Assembly (NCBI GenBank): GCA_013398055.1
Contig: VZRS01000306.1
Coordinates: forward strand, 316,374 to 380,373
Reading direction: 5' to 3'
DNA length: 64,000 nt
Source: Ifrita kowaldi
Lineage: Eukaryota > Chordata > Aves > Passeriformes > Cinclosomatidae
Shown here: positions 35,291-47,185 of the stretch, one piece after another
Layout: each line of letters starts with the position of its first letter
Position numbering within the stretch: position 1 is the stretch's first letter
Position numbers and translations under genes: made by a program
Notes under the pieces: model-generated
What the model was told of the DNA's origin: nothing
What the model saw: the letters and a program-made list of their open reading frames with translations, nothing else
The model's database searches: none

Positions 35291-37879
35291 AACGCTAACA
35301 ATCAATTCACATTACTGGGATGCTTAGGCTGTCAGCAGGAGCATGTTTATTATGATTATTATTATTTATGGACACAAGGAAGAAGACATTACAGTATTTG
35401 CAATCATCTATATGTTCCATAGAGTAGGATATTTTAGTCCCAACATAGCTATATATCCACATGGCCTTGCTTAGCCGATTTGTCTAATCGATTTGTGAAT
35501 GTCCTTATCTTTAAAGATGTCACCTTGTATTTACAATCATTGGCAGGTCATTATCCATAAAGATATCTCAACTAATTTTTTTCTTCAGCAATGAATCCTA
35601 TTATTTATCCACTGTACACCAGAATCTTTCACTCACTTATGGTCCTTGTTGGGGGTGGAAGAATTTATAAGGACATATCAAAGGTTTAAAAACAATCCAT
35701 GAGATATTTGTATTCCAGAATGGGTCTTATGTAAATAATGAAGTGACACTCAATTTAGAGAAGGTTTTATTACTAAAGAAGGAACTCTTATTTCAATCAC
35801 ATTTTGATTTTCAGTTGAACTCCAGTTCAGTTTTCTCAGTGCTATAGTAAGAACACCAAGTGCAAACATTGATTACAGTAAGATATACAGAAGCATCAAA
35901 TAAGAACAAGGAATATTTCTGTTTAAATGCACCTCATTTTTCACCATAAGAAAGCACAAAAGCTATCAAACTAGAAGTACTTTTAGAATAGGTAAGAACT
36001 ATGAACTCTATTTAAATTAAATGTAAATAACTAAAACCAAAGTAAAGCTGCAATACATAAGGAATGTACTGCAGGAAACAATGAGATATGGAATTTCTGC
36101 TTTGTATAGACTTCCATATTATTCTTACAATGATTTTGGATACATCATTATTCCTTGTAGCCCTCTTGGTACTTCAATTTCCAAATCCTGGGAACAGTAT
36201 ACTTATGCCTGCTGAGTTCTTTTTTCCTAAGTTTTGTTTTCATTTTCCTCTGATGCAATGTTGCATTCTGTGTAGACGCAGTGAATAGCTTATTGTAAAA
36301 TAGAGGATTAATATTAATGCACACTCTTAACAGCTTTTATCAGGAATACAGTGTGAGCCTCCTTGAAAGATTTTTTTGTCCTTTTCTTGGGGTATGACAG
36401 TATGATGTATATGATCTATCATGCTCATTTCCTTCACGCATTCTTAGCCCTACTGGAGCAGCCTCAGAGTGATGGTAATCTTATGAAAACTCAAAATGAT
36501 TTGTTTATTACTGAAGGTTTATTTAAGGCTGTCACCATGACCTATATCCATTAGTAACCTCAAGAATTCTTAAAGGGACACCGGTGCCATTACCTGCTAT
36601 TTTCAGCTGTACTCCATGATAGCAGAAAGCTAAGGCTGCTGCTTCTAAGAGCTTTTGATAAATTATATTGCTATCCTTCCCTCCCCATCAACCTTCTATG
36701 TTCTATAGGCCTCTTGCCTGGAAAAATGTTTAATCCCTCCTATGTCACTCAAGCAGCACATATAAGGGCATTGAAAGAAGGGAAATGAGGTAGCAGCATC
36801 CATGTATTCCAGTGTATTGGCTTTCAGCAATTTGACTCCACAGGCGAATTGTTTTGAATAAAAAAGAGCCGGAGCCCAGATTAACTCGGAGGACACAATG
36901 ACCTAGCTCAGCATCAGAGTCCACTACCTACATGGCCTTCATATTTACAAGTTTACACCCCAGCTCCCTTACAGACAAGCCATGTAAAGTACCCTGTTTC
37001 TTCCAAGAGGGCTGCGCAGCCACCAGAAAATCCCCCGTCCTGCCTCCCTAAGTTGCTCTGCCAGGCCCAGGGCATGGTCACAAGAGGGCTTTGTGCAGCA
37101 AAGGTGGAATAGAAAATGGCAGAGTTCCTCACCATCTCTAGGCTTCATATTTAGTACCTTAATTGTCATACAGAAAAGTATACATATTTTCTCACATTGT
37201 TTTGAAGAATTACATCCTGTTTCCTCAGATGAAGCCCTAAGTTATGATCCCTCGCCACTGCAGTCAGTCCTGTCAAAGACATTATACTTTGTATTTCACT
37301 TACATTCAGATGAGAGCCAGGGCTACATCCTGACTAGCTGCTACATGATCCTTCTGGCATACCTTCAGGCTGGATGACTGTTCCAGTTCATGACATCTGA
37401 GGTGCAAGTGAGGCAACAGCTTCAGGTTTCGGCAGAAAAGGGCAGGCACTAACCCAAGTGAGGACCTGCAGCCATGAGTTCTGGGTAGTGAGGAGTGGCC
37501 ACCCTCTATGTGAGCACAGTCAGGAAGTATTTAGGATCCTCACTAAGGACGTTCATGGATGGGGGTATCTGATAACATACTACAGCTATATTATATGTAA
37601 CTGTACTAAAACAAAGTGATGCTGCTGCCACTTGCCCAGTGCTGAGTATTTACACTACTCTGTGAGTAAAAGACTTGGGTTTAGGCTCTCTTCAGCCTGA
37701 GAGGAATTAAACCCACATCCCAAGAAAAAACCCTGTCCACCAGACTGTGACAAGACAGTCTATCCCAAGCCTGCAGCATAGGAACAGTAGGGTTTACTCC
37801 TAGCATTCAGACAGGTGTTACGATTCCAGAAAGACACTCCAGTTATATATACACAGGATCAGAGGGTGACTCAGTAAGG

Positions 37880-38295
37880 GACCTCAGGAAGTCTCTCATC
37901 TCAGCTATGAGATCAGAATAGGTTGGCCATGGCCTTGTCCAGTCTGGTTTTGAGACCCTCCAAAGGTGGAAATTACAGCCTCTGGGTGACCTGTTTCACT
38001 GCTTGACTCTCATAATGGGGGAAAGGTTTTTCTTATACCCACCTGACACTCTTTTACCTCACCTCTTGCCCTCCTGACATGTACCCCTGTGGAGAGCCTG
38101 GATTTGTCTCCTCAATAACATCCTCACAGTTACTGGCAGGCATCTAGGAAATACAGAGTTTTGCTCCTTATGTCCTGAGTCAGTCCACAGCAGTCAGGGT
38201 CCTCTGAAGCAACCCTAGATCCTTCAGTCTGTTTCATGAGGTAAGAGCTCCAGACCTCAGCCACCTTAGTATGCACAGTGATCCAACTGCAAAAG
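37880..38295 (-). mobile_element. CR1 LINE 3' fragment, old
   Basis: The plus strand matches antisense CR1. It has 'cctcaggaagtctctcatct' (37882-37901), 'gccttgtccagtctggtttt' (37933-37952), 'accctccaaaggtgga' (37956-37971), 'gggtgacctgtttcactgcttgac' (about 37984-38007), 'ggaaaggtttttcttata' (38021-38038) and 'gagagcctggatttgtct' (38092-38109). A further stretch near 38230-38270 matches the 'tcat..ggtaagagctccagac' part. No frame is open. The right edge is the less certain one. Confidence 0.88.
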
Positions 38296-39369
38296 AAAGA
38301 ACAGAAAACTGGAAAGTACTGTCACACCAGGTATGCCATGGTGTGGTGTTTATTAAGCCCTTCTAATCCTCAGTCTTCATAAAACTGATGAGAACTTTCT
38401 TGCCATGCCCTTGTGGTAGGAAATTATGTAAAAGATGGGCACCACTGAAGATAGTCATAGTCACAGTCTTCGGCACACCTAGCTTTTCATGATTCTCCGT
38501 AAATGACTCCTAAGTGGAATGCACAGACCCATCTGCCCTAATAGAATGGTGATCATCTCCACAGAAAAAAACACTTCTGAGCACATGGGGAAATCAGAAA
38601 ACTTCCAGGTTAAGATTAGGCAAAATCTACTGGCATTTTCCACAGATTCACACCTACAGCTTCCTGTTCAGCATGCTGTTTTCTGTATTTCCTATTCTCA
38701 GGCATCTAATTCTTCTGCACTAGATAAGCGAGTCTGTCATCTTACCTGGGCTGTGAATTCCCCAAGATGATAGGATATAAAAGAGCAAAGGTTTATTGTA
38801 TGAGTTCACCTTGAGAATGTAGTTCAAAATTACAGGGTTTACCTCCTTAGTCCAGACTATCTCAATTAGCACATATGCTCTTCCTGCCTGGCTAAATCAA
38901 CTTACTCCCCTCAGAGATCTCATCTCCTGTCTTTTCCATCTGAAATCTCCCAGTTTATTTTATCTTATCCATGGACCTGGCTATGTTGAGCTCTGCATAA
39001 ATCTGCTGAGGAATTAAAGAAATGCTATTAAGCTACATTTAATATTCTAACATGGGAGAAAACAAAATCCTTCTTCTCTTGTCTTCTTTCCAGTACAGGG
39101 AGAGAAAAATTTGTTTCCCTCTTGGAATCTGACTTCACACAATGGAACTCTTTACCTTTGAGTCCTGGCATAAGGGTTGAGATCACAGACTTGAATCATC
39201 CCTTAGCTTGGTTTGTGAAGTTGTATGTCTCATACAAGACAGGCATGAACAGGCTGTGACACAAAGTCAATCTCCAGAATCAAGAGGCTGGATCATTTGA
39301 AGTCTGTAGGCAGTAAAGCTGTACATACAGAAAGTACATACAATATAACTCTTTACAGTGGTAGCGCCG
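38296..39369. other. Noncoding spacer
   Basis: Nothing recognised beyond short chance frames. Confidence 0.55.
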
Positions 39370-39433
39370 GGTTACAGCTGGACTTAATAATCTTAAAGGT
39401 CTCTCCCAACCTTGATTCTGTGATTCTATGAAT
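39370..39433 (+). mobile_element. CR1 LINE 3' terminus, short copy
   Basis: 'gctggacttaataatcttaa', then 'aggtctctcccaaccttgat', then 'tctgtgattctatga' is the sense 3' end of avian CR1 with its terminal ATTCTATG-type octamer repeats. Only about 64 bases remain, typical of severe 5' truncation. Confidence 0.92.
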
Positions 39434-40709
39434 GTCATCCATGCATCCAGCTCAAAACATGGCTCTGCATCCAAGTTGCAGAGCTCACCTGGCCAAAGAG
39501 TGCCCTAGGAAGATACGCATATCCTAGAATTCTCTTTAGCTGGTTAGCTAGCGAAAAAATCCTAACCCAGTAACTTGAAGGATCAAGGTGCCCGACTCTC
39601 ATTTCCCTATGAGTTAGGAATGCCCACAATGTGACTTAAGGCCCAAGCTTCAAAGTACCTTTGGGGATGGAGGTCCCTGGATGCAGGTGATAACACAGCT
39701 TTAGGACTACAGGCCTGTGGCAACACTGTGTAGCCATGCAGAACTATATCATGTCTGCAAGAGCTGGGCCAAAGAATTTCATACACAATTACAAGCTTTA
39801 TCCAGACCTTTACAAATATTTTGTGTTAGTCTATAAAATGGAGCTGTTTGCAAAATTCAAGGTGATAATTAAAACAAAATCTTTTAGAGAACATTTTTAT
39901 GTAACAAAGAAAAAAATATTTTTTTTGTGTTAAGACAAAACACAGGCTTATGTAATGACTGTTCTCATAAGGTGCATTGATAGAGTATACAATTAAAACT
40001 AGTCCCTATAAATGTTTAAATGTGACAATGATAGCAATAATTAATGAGGAGTTACTTTCAAACCAATTACTATTTTAGTCATACCAAATTCAGGACCCAA
40101 GGGTACAAAGACAAAAATAAGGACTCCTCTATGCTGTGTCTTCAAAATCTCCATTCTCTCTGATTATAAGGGTATGATAGTCCATATGGTGAGAAATGAT
40201 TTTTAAAGTTTGCAGATTTCACCCTTCAACTGTTGGGAAACACGTTTTCTTTAGCAGCAAGGCAAATTCTTACTGGGTAAGGAAACTTAGACTCACTTTT
40301 AGTGATAGGAAAGCAGCCCTTCTTTGGGACACTACAATTCCAATCACAGCAAATGGCCCGCAAGGACCATCTGTTGCTCTGTTGAAATGCCTGAATAAGA
40401 GGGTGAAAGAAGAGGAGATAGCTGATAAATTAGAGCTCTCCTGAAACATCTATGTGCATAAATGTTACATCTAAAATAGCTTCATGCTGTCAAAGGAGGA
40501 TAAGCAACTCTTCTGCATGGCTTGGCGAAGCATGGGTGGAAACTTCTAATGGAGTGCTGTGTTTCAAAGAAAATTGAAAGTGCAGATAGGTTGTCAGGAA
40601 TGCTACATAGAGCTGTGTGCCTTTGGACTACCTTTCTATAAGCTGCGACTTAGCTCGGCGGCAAATAAATTGCTTGCATAGATGAAGAAATCACAGTGTG
40701 AAATCGTGA
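39434..40709. other. Noncoding spacer
   Basis: AT-rich sequence without a recognised gene or repeat. Confidence 0.55.
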
Positions 40710-40778
40710 TAGCCTGGTGCTATGCAGGAGGTCAGAGCAGATGAACACAACAGCCCTTCTGGCCTAACAATCTATGGA
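40710..40778 (+). mobile_element. Ancient CR1/L3-like LINE 3' terminus
   Basis: 'gcaggaggtcagagcagatg', then 'aacacaacagcccttctggc', then 'ctaacaatctatgga' matches the end of the old sauropsid CR1 type ('aggtcagactagatgatca..ggtcccttctggccttaaa..ctatga'). Plus strand. How far it extends upstream of 40710 is unclear. Confidence 0.85.
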
Positions 40779-41327
40779 GTCTACCAAATCTTGCAGGAGG
40801 TAGTGTCTATGCAGACAAGACATGAAAAAATCCCCTACATACTTACAGTAGCACTATATGTAAAATGGGGAATCTAAAACAGTGTGAAATAGTCAGAGGT
40901 CATTTTTTTATTTACTGAATCATATAGATATGTGTAGGTGGCAGAGGTAAATTAAACTGATCCTTAGATCCAATCACCCACCAGATTCGTCCAAACTAGA
41001 GAGATTATTCTATCTAAATCCTGTATATTTCTATATTTTGGAACAAAACTCAAAAGAAACAGCAGAGCTGGTGGGTACTATCACAGAAAGGCCTTTCCAA
41101 ACCACCAGCATCTGCCTCTAAACATTAACTGGCTTGCTCACAACTGAAATGCACACAAGAAAGATTGGCACCTGCTAATGAAAGTATTGCTTCCCGGTTA
41201 TGTTGGGTAAACATCAGTTTGATTAAATCATTTTGGGTTTAATAAAGAAGAACGGGCTAGGGTTAGGAGAAACACCACACAGGTGGCTGCATCCCCGTCA
41301 GGTGCGAGGGATATGAATATACATACA
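40779..41327. other. AT-rich spacer upstream of CpG island
   Basis: No recognised feature. Confidence 0.5.
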
Positions 41328-41342
41328 TGTGTGTGTGTGTGT
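41328..41342. repeat. (TG)n run
   Basis: About seven TG units directly before the CpG island. Confidence 0.9.
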
Positions 41343-41369
41343 ATGGACTCTCCAGTGCATGTTTTTGTC

Positions 41370-41850
41370 TGCCGTGTGCTCGGCGGAGCCCTCGGCGGCC
41401 GGGAGGCAGCGCCAGGGCCGGCCCGGGGGACGCGGGTCCGTGGTGCCGGTGCAGCGGATGGCCCGGAGCGGGGCCGGGCCGCTTCCCCCGCGCTGTGCCC
41501 GCACCCCAATCCCGCTGGTCCGCGCAGAAAGCGGGGCGGCAGCCGGCAGATGGAGCACAAGGCCAGAAACAGGGCTGGGGAACCCGCTGGGGGGAAGGGG
41601 GGAGCTGCAAAACTGCCCGGCCCTTTGATTCATAAAATACATAAATCCTCCGAGATGAATAATAACAGGAAAAAACAGTGACTGTGCGCTTCCCACGAGG
41701 CGAAAATACTCAGAAGTCCCCGCAATTGCACGGTGACTGCCTGTCTTTAGCCTGGAATTCATGTTTGGACGGCAGTTCCGTACGGAGATTGTCGAGATTC
41801 GCGCACCTTCTGCGTGTTCCTGTGTCTGTTTCACTCGCCTTCGTGGAAAA
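41370..41850. promoter_or_regulatory. CpG island, candidate promoter
   Basis: I count about 27 CpGs between 41370 and 41545 alone, in very GC-rich sequence with several GGGGCGG/CCGGCCC-type GC boxes. CpGs continue at lower density to about 41850 (for example 41771-41815 and 41839-41842), while sequence on both sides is AT-rich and CpG-poor. This is the only such island in the window, so it probably marks a transcription start or another unmethylated regulatory site. Several frames are open across it on both strands (to 178 codons on the minus strand, 41298-41834), as GC-rich DNA allows. None is recognisable, and transcription direction cannot be read. Confidence 0.7.
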
Positions 41851-42972
41851 GTGTGTTCCCATCACCACCCTGCAAATTAACAGGATAGCATTCAGTGACT
41901 GCTGCTTGGTGTTGTAAGACCTACCATGCACTGTCGATGTAACAGCTTATAAGTCTGAGCTTATAAAGTTCTGTTTTTTAAAAGAGCATTTAGGAAAAAA
42001 AAACAAACCAGTATTTTCAGGAGCCCTTAAAAAAAAAAAAAAGTTTTTAGATAAATGGCCCACAGGCAGAGACAAAGCCTTGAATTTCAAGGTCCTATAA
42101 CTCTCACAGAAGCTTCATCATCATTGTCACAGCTGACGTACAACATTGATTTTTGTGTTATTATCCAGACCAGCCAGGACATAATGTGTGAACATCTACC
42201 ATCTATTTTTCCACTGGCTTTTATTTCTAATGTGCCCCAGACTCTGGGCAAATGTGAATCTGAGCCCCTTAGTTCAGTCAAATTTATTATCCTTAAGGGA
42301 GGGGGACCGAAATCACAATTGTAAGTGCTCCCTCCGCTCACACACGCATGCACGCACACACACACTAGATGTGCTGTCTGTGCACCACTCCCCTATTGTT
42401 TTCACTGTAACTGATTTTGGCACCAGCTCTTTAGCACTTTGGAAGGGCCTTCATTAGCACTGGGACACTGTCCAAAAGGAATCCAGAAAAATCAACACAT
42501 GGCTGCTCTTGTTCTCATGATAAATGACAGCTTTGGCTGAAAAACAACAACAGTAAGGAAGCAAAACAAAACCCAAAAAGCAACAAGGGTAGCCATAATG
42601 TGAATAGGAGAAGTCAGACATGACTAACTCAGCCTGGATGAGGGAACGGGCTAGGCTGGGAGGGGGCAGGGGAATTCCTCCCTCAGTACTGTATTAAAAA
42701 AGTGGTTTGGCCTTTACACTGACATGGGGGGTTCGTTCTCAGAGGGGAGAGATGCAGGGCAGCAGGAAAACACTGCCAGACCAGACCACATCACTTCGAT
42801 GACGTGAAGTAAAGGGCACCAGCACGGTGTGCTATGGAAAATAAAATGTCTGCCATCCTCATGAGGAGGAAGAGGGACCCATGTCCCTTATGTATAGCAG
42901 AGCTTACAAATGCAGAGGATGTATTAGGCTGCCGTTTTAACCCATTTATTCCCCAATGGCTGTGTTTACACT
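41851..42972. other. Spacer downstream of CpG island
   Basis: No gene recognised. It contains short A runs (41996-42003, 42029-42042) and a CA repeat. Confidence 0.5.
42339..42365. repeat. (CA)n/(CACG)n microsatellite
   Basis: An alternating CA run interrupted by GCATGCACG. Confidence 0.9.
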
Positions 42973-43093
42973 CAAATCCTGAAGTGCTTACTCAGGCAAA
43001 ACTCCCAGTTGACCTAGTCCTGAAGGCTTTAATCAGGAAGTATGCCCAATGACTTCAATGGGAGCTTTGTCTCAATAACTATTCAGGATATGG
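42973..43093. mobile_element. Palindromic MITE-like element
   Basis: An imperfect inverted repeat. The left arm 42973-43006 ('caaatcctgaag..cttactcaggcaaaactccca') pairs with the right arm 43059-43093 ('tgggagctttgtctcaataa..attcaggatatgg') around a 52-base spacer containing 'ccaatgacttcaat'. The arms and the 'gacttcaatggga' core resemble an old palindromic family common in turtles and crocodilians (I think of the Chompy-type MITEs, unverified). No transposase is present. Confidence 0.7.
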
Positions 43094-43277
43094 CCCATAG
43101 GGATCTTGAAACTAGAACTAATTGAATTTTTTGCACGACATGCCTTTTCACTTGAAAAGAACCCTTTTTATCCAAAAACAATTCTTCACAAAATGCATCA
43201 GTCATTTTTCTTTATTATTGGAAAATTTCTATCATATTTCACCAGAATGGTCTCAAACTTCTTACTTTGTACAGTTT

Positions 43278-43303
43278 AAAAAAAAAAAAAAAAGCTGGGG
43301 AAA
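43278..43303. repeat. A16 run plus gap-flanking duplicate, left
   Basis: Sixteen A residues followed by 'gctggggaaa'. The same string starts the sequence on the other side of the gap (43379-43398), so the two sides probably overlap. Confidence 0.9.
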
Positions 43304-43378
43304 NNNNNNNNNNNNNNNNNNNNNNNNNNNNNNNNNNNNNNNNNNNNNNNNNNNNNNNNNNNNNNNNNNNNNNNNNNN
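43304..43378. other. Sequence gap (75 Ns) with identical flanks
   Basis: Both sides carry an A run plus 'gctggggaaa'. The gap is probably spurious: the true sequence may simply be continuous through one copy. The frame 43122-43466 across it is not meaningful. Confidence 0.9.
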
Positions 43379-46300
43379 AAAAAAAAAAGCTGGGGAAAAA
43401 GCAAATCCTTATGGGCATCTTTACTTTTTAGCTAAGGAAAAAAAAAGAAAAAAGACAAGCAAATAGCTTTGAAACAATGTTGGTGAAAACTATGGAAAAC
43501 ACCTAGGGAATGTCACAAGAAAAACTAAAGTCCTTTTTTAAAGCAAGGAAAATCGGCTTACTAACTTTATTTTATCGCTATTGTTAAAAATTCATTCCTT
43601 TCATTTTTATTTCTTACATTAAGAACTATGATACACTTCTAGTGAATGCACAAGTTTGCATCTGTAGTTACCTTAAACTACCACAGACAATTTTTAAACT
43701 CATTTTGTAGCCTTTAAAAAGGAAACAAATGTCAGCCCCGACCTGTGAAGTCTTCCATACACTTAAGCATAGGAGCTACAAGTTGCACAAAATTCAACAA
43801 ATATTTTGGAACAGGTTGACATTCAGAACAAAAGACAGATGTGGAGAGAAGCACCATAAACAAAATTTTGAGGCAAACATCCACAAATCTGTGAAAAGAT
43901 ATACAAACCCATCCTAACTTTGACAAAATTCTTCTGCCACTGCCTAAAAAGTGGGGTTTGTGCCTTTATTTTAAAAGTCTGAGAATAGCCTACTTTTCCA
44001 AAAATGTATTTCGGGGTCCGGAGTCCAATCCAAGAAAGTTTTAAAATACATTTTGAACTTACATTTTCAAATGAGAGCATCTATTGAATTTCATGGGAAA
44101 AAGAAACAAACAAACAAAAACCAAATCTGCTGTAAAAAACCAAAGTAACATTTTCCAGAAATCCTCCTTGAGCTCTGCACACCATGTATCTCATCCCAAC
44201 TTGGCACAGATCAGATGGCTGGTCAACAGTGACCCATGAGAATATGCACAAGACCCTCACACATCAGCTGCATTACAACTTGTTCATTACCACGCACAGC
44301 ATCCCACATTGATCATGAATATATATCATTAGGAAACAGGCTGTACACTGATGAGAAGGAGTTTGGAAATTGTCCTGCTTGAAATTCACATGAGAAGTAC
44401 ATTTCTGATAGATGCTTTGGCTGTTGACTTAATATGGTTAAAAGCTAAGCAGGCATTATACTGGAACTTGCACCTGGATCTCTATCCATTCAAAAATATT
44501 TAGAGACAAGTTCTGTTACTGATTTTTATTTTGCTACAAAGCGAAAGGTCTGATGAGATTTGCTGAGAGATCCCCTCTGGCGTCTGAATTTAAATCAAGC
44601 TTGGGCCAAGCATTTGTTCTGAAACAACACGAAACAGCACACCTCAGTGTTTTCAGATGAGCTTCATGTAAAGCTAGATCTTTGCAGAGCTACAGTTCAA
44701 ACAAAAATTCAGGGACAGTAGTAGATTTGAGCTTACGCTTTCCCATATCTCCCTTGTGAAGCTAAATCACTGGGAGCAGTCAGTTGAGTGACTTCTAAAT
44801 TCCCCTTCACACCCACCCAATTAAACTTTTATCATATGGGTTGATCCCGTGATATAAAACACAAGTGTGTCTTAATGCAATCTGAAGTCACAGGCAGCCT
44901 TCTGGGAGAAGGGCAGATGCCTGATGTACCTTAAGCTGATGTATTGGATGCTGTTTTTTCCTGCTTTATGCCATTAGTACACTTGTTCACCATCTCCCCT
45001 ACCACATTGCCATCAGGGAGATCTAAGCTTGGCAGCAGGCTGGGATCCCTGCCTCTAAGCTGAAAGAGGTTGAGCTATTTGCAGAAATAATGCTTTCCAG
45101 ACGTACTAAACAGCACTCATCTTTCCAGATGGAGGGGCATTAGTGTTGCTTCCAGCCATCTCTTCACCTTCTGGTGTACTTGCCACTCCTCCTGTATGCA
45201 CCACGAGCCTTATGCTTCAGATACCTCTCCTGCATGCTGAGAAACTCTGTGAGCTGCCTTGCACCTTGCAGCCCTTGGAGCCAGCTGGAGGAGGGATACA
45301 GCCCATCCCTTTTAGCGTGGGACTCCTGTCAGATGGGAAATGGGAAATGGGGGGCTCTGAAAGGAGCCAGAAGTTCAAGGACCCCTTTTTTGTCTCCTGT
45401 GGTCTGTATTCCTACTTAAAGGATTTTAAAAAGAGAGGATTTGGCAGGTAGAGGATCTGCTGAAGAGAAGCGTTGATAGCAGCCAAGCTAAAGAGGGGGG
45501 GGGAGAGAGAGAAAGTCAGTGATGAAGAGGTAACAGCCCCACTGCTAAACTAAAGCTTTTAATGGTCCCACAAGACCTGCAGACTGTCTGGTCCAACAAC
45601 TAACGGCTAAGAGCCAAGCCTTGAACATGCAGATCTTGGATCTGTGGCACACCAGGCTACATCAACCCTGACGAGGTCATCTGGATCACATGAATGCTTC
45701 AAGTCAAACAACTGAAAAAAAAATTATTTTTTCTTTCTATTTTTCCTTTTTTTTGTTCTTCATGTGAATCCCCAGTGGAAGAAATCCACCGAACAAGCAT
45801 GTTGATTTTGGCAAAGGCACACACAGTCACTCTGTTCTAAAGATGAGCTGACACGTGCAGATTCACAGATTAGCCATTTCTAAAGGTTAATTAAATATTG
45901 CCATTGTTTTCCAAGCTATTAATGTATGTTATTCTATTTTTCTCTGTTAAAGAACATCTGGGTTTTGGAGTTAAAAAATATGCAACCCTCTGTCCCCCTT
46001 CAAAAAAGGTCTTAAAAAAACACACACAGAGTGTCTCCTTCAAAAATATGGCGTGACTGTCTTCAGAGTCACATTACAAAGTTGAGAAAAAAAATCTTTG
46101 AAAAAATATTAGGAAAAATGTTCTTCCATAGATCAAAACATTTGATGTGCATTCTCGTCTGCCAAGCGTGTCTCAGAACCAGCTCACACAGTAAATGAGC
46201 TGTAGAAGAGTCTCCCGGTATTAGTCAGCCCTTCATTATTTGCTGAAGTTACTCAAAGTGATTGCATTCAGATACGTTCCTGCTCCATCCTTTGGTGCCA

Positions 46301-47162
46301 GGATGTATGACAGCCAATTTTGTTAACAGTGCTGGAGCTGCTGGGTAAATTAAGTGGATCTGTACAGCTTTCCTTATCCCTGTCCTGTGTCCCTCTTCAG
46401 CAGTTTGGACTCAGTTTGTGAACAGACTTGAGGTGAAAGAAAGAATGAGTAGAATTAAGAGAATGGAGGTATACAAACACTGATTTGGTAGAGTTTTCTT
46501 GGCAGGGACGTAAATGACTACAAAAGACTCAAGTCAGTCTTACCCTAGTGATCAAGCTTGGCAGCAGAAGCAAAGAAAAGCTAAGCTTTGCTTGCAGCTT
46601 TACTCTGCTGCTCCCGTGATACCTGAGGCAAACCAGCTTCATTCCTTGCACCAAAACTCCTCCATTACATCTCCATGCCTCCACATCTCCAAGTGCTGGG
46701 CAGTCTGAAAAGCCAACATGATAACATTTGTCTCCTCTTTGCACAGATAATAAGTGCTTAAGATGCACATTAAAAAAGGGAATTCAATCCAGCATCTTCT
46801 GTGCCTCCATTTACCTCTCTGTCAAGCAGTGACAGTCCCATGCAGGTAATTCACAGTTGTGTCAAAAAGTTCAAGCTATTAATGCAAAAAAGTGCTTGAA
46901 AATTCTTAGTTGTAAGGAACACAGAAACATAAAATGTTGTTCTAAGAATGAGAATGTGATTTTTTTTATGCTCTGTGGCTGTTTCGCATCAACCAGACTT
47001 TGAGCTTCAACTTACGCTATCTGTACTAACCCTCACTGTTCCTGATTCTGGCCCCAGCTGTGTTTAGGTCCCAGTCACCACCTAGGGCATAGTCTTGCCA
47101 ACTGAGTCGTAATGAATGAACTAAACCTGCTGATGATACAAGTCAAAGACTTGATGATACAG

Positions 47163-47185
47163 GTTAGACCCAGTAAGGGTCTAAC
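47163..47185. repeat. Perfect 9-bp hairpin
   Basis: 'gttagaccc', loop 'agtaa', 'gggtctaac'. It sits just after a near-repeat of 'tgatgataca' (about 47133 and 47151). Function unknown. Confidence 0.8.

Larger units (their letters stand above)
32646..37879. other. Noncoding spacer
   Basis: 5.2 kb with no recognisable gene. It contains short CA/TG runs (33160-33171, 33511-33524), the TA/TG run and homeodomain-site-rich stretch described below, and a doubtful half-palindrome near 34985-35025. Confidence 0.55.

Noticed and set aside
41283..41834. Several overlapping open frames in the CpG island, up to 178 codons
   Set aside because: GC-rich DNA lacks stop codons in many frames at once. All frames on both strands are open, and none is recognisable.
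46780..46830. MIR-like 'tctgtgcctccatttacctc' run
   Set aside because: Only one core motif matches and the flanks do not continue the alignment.
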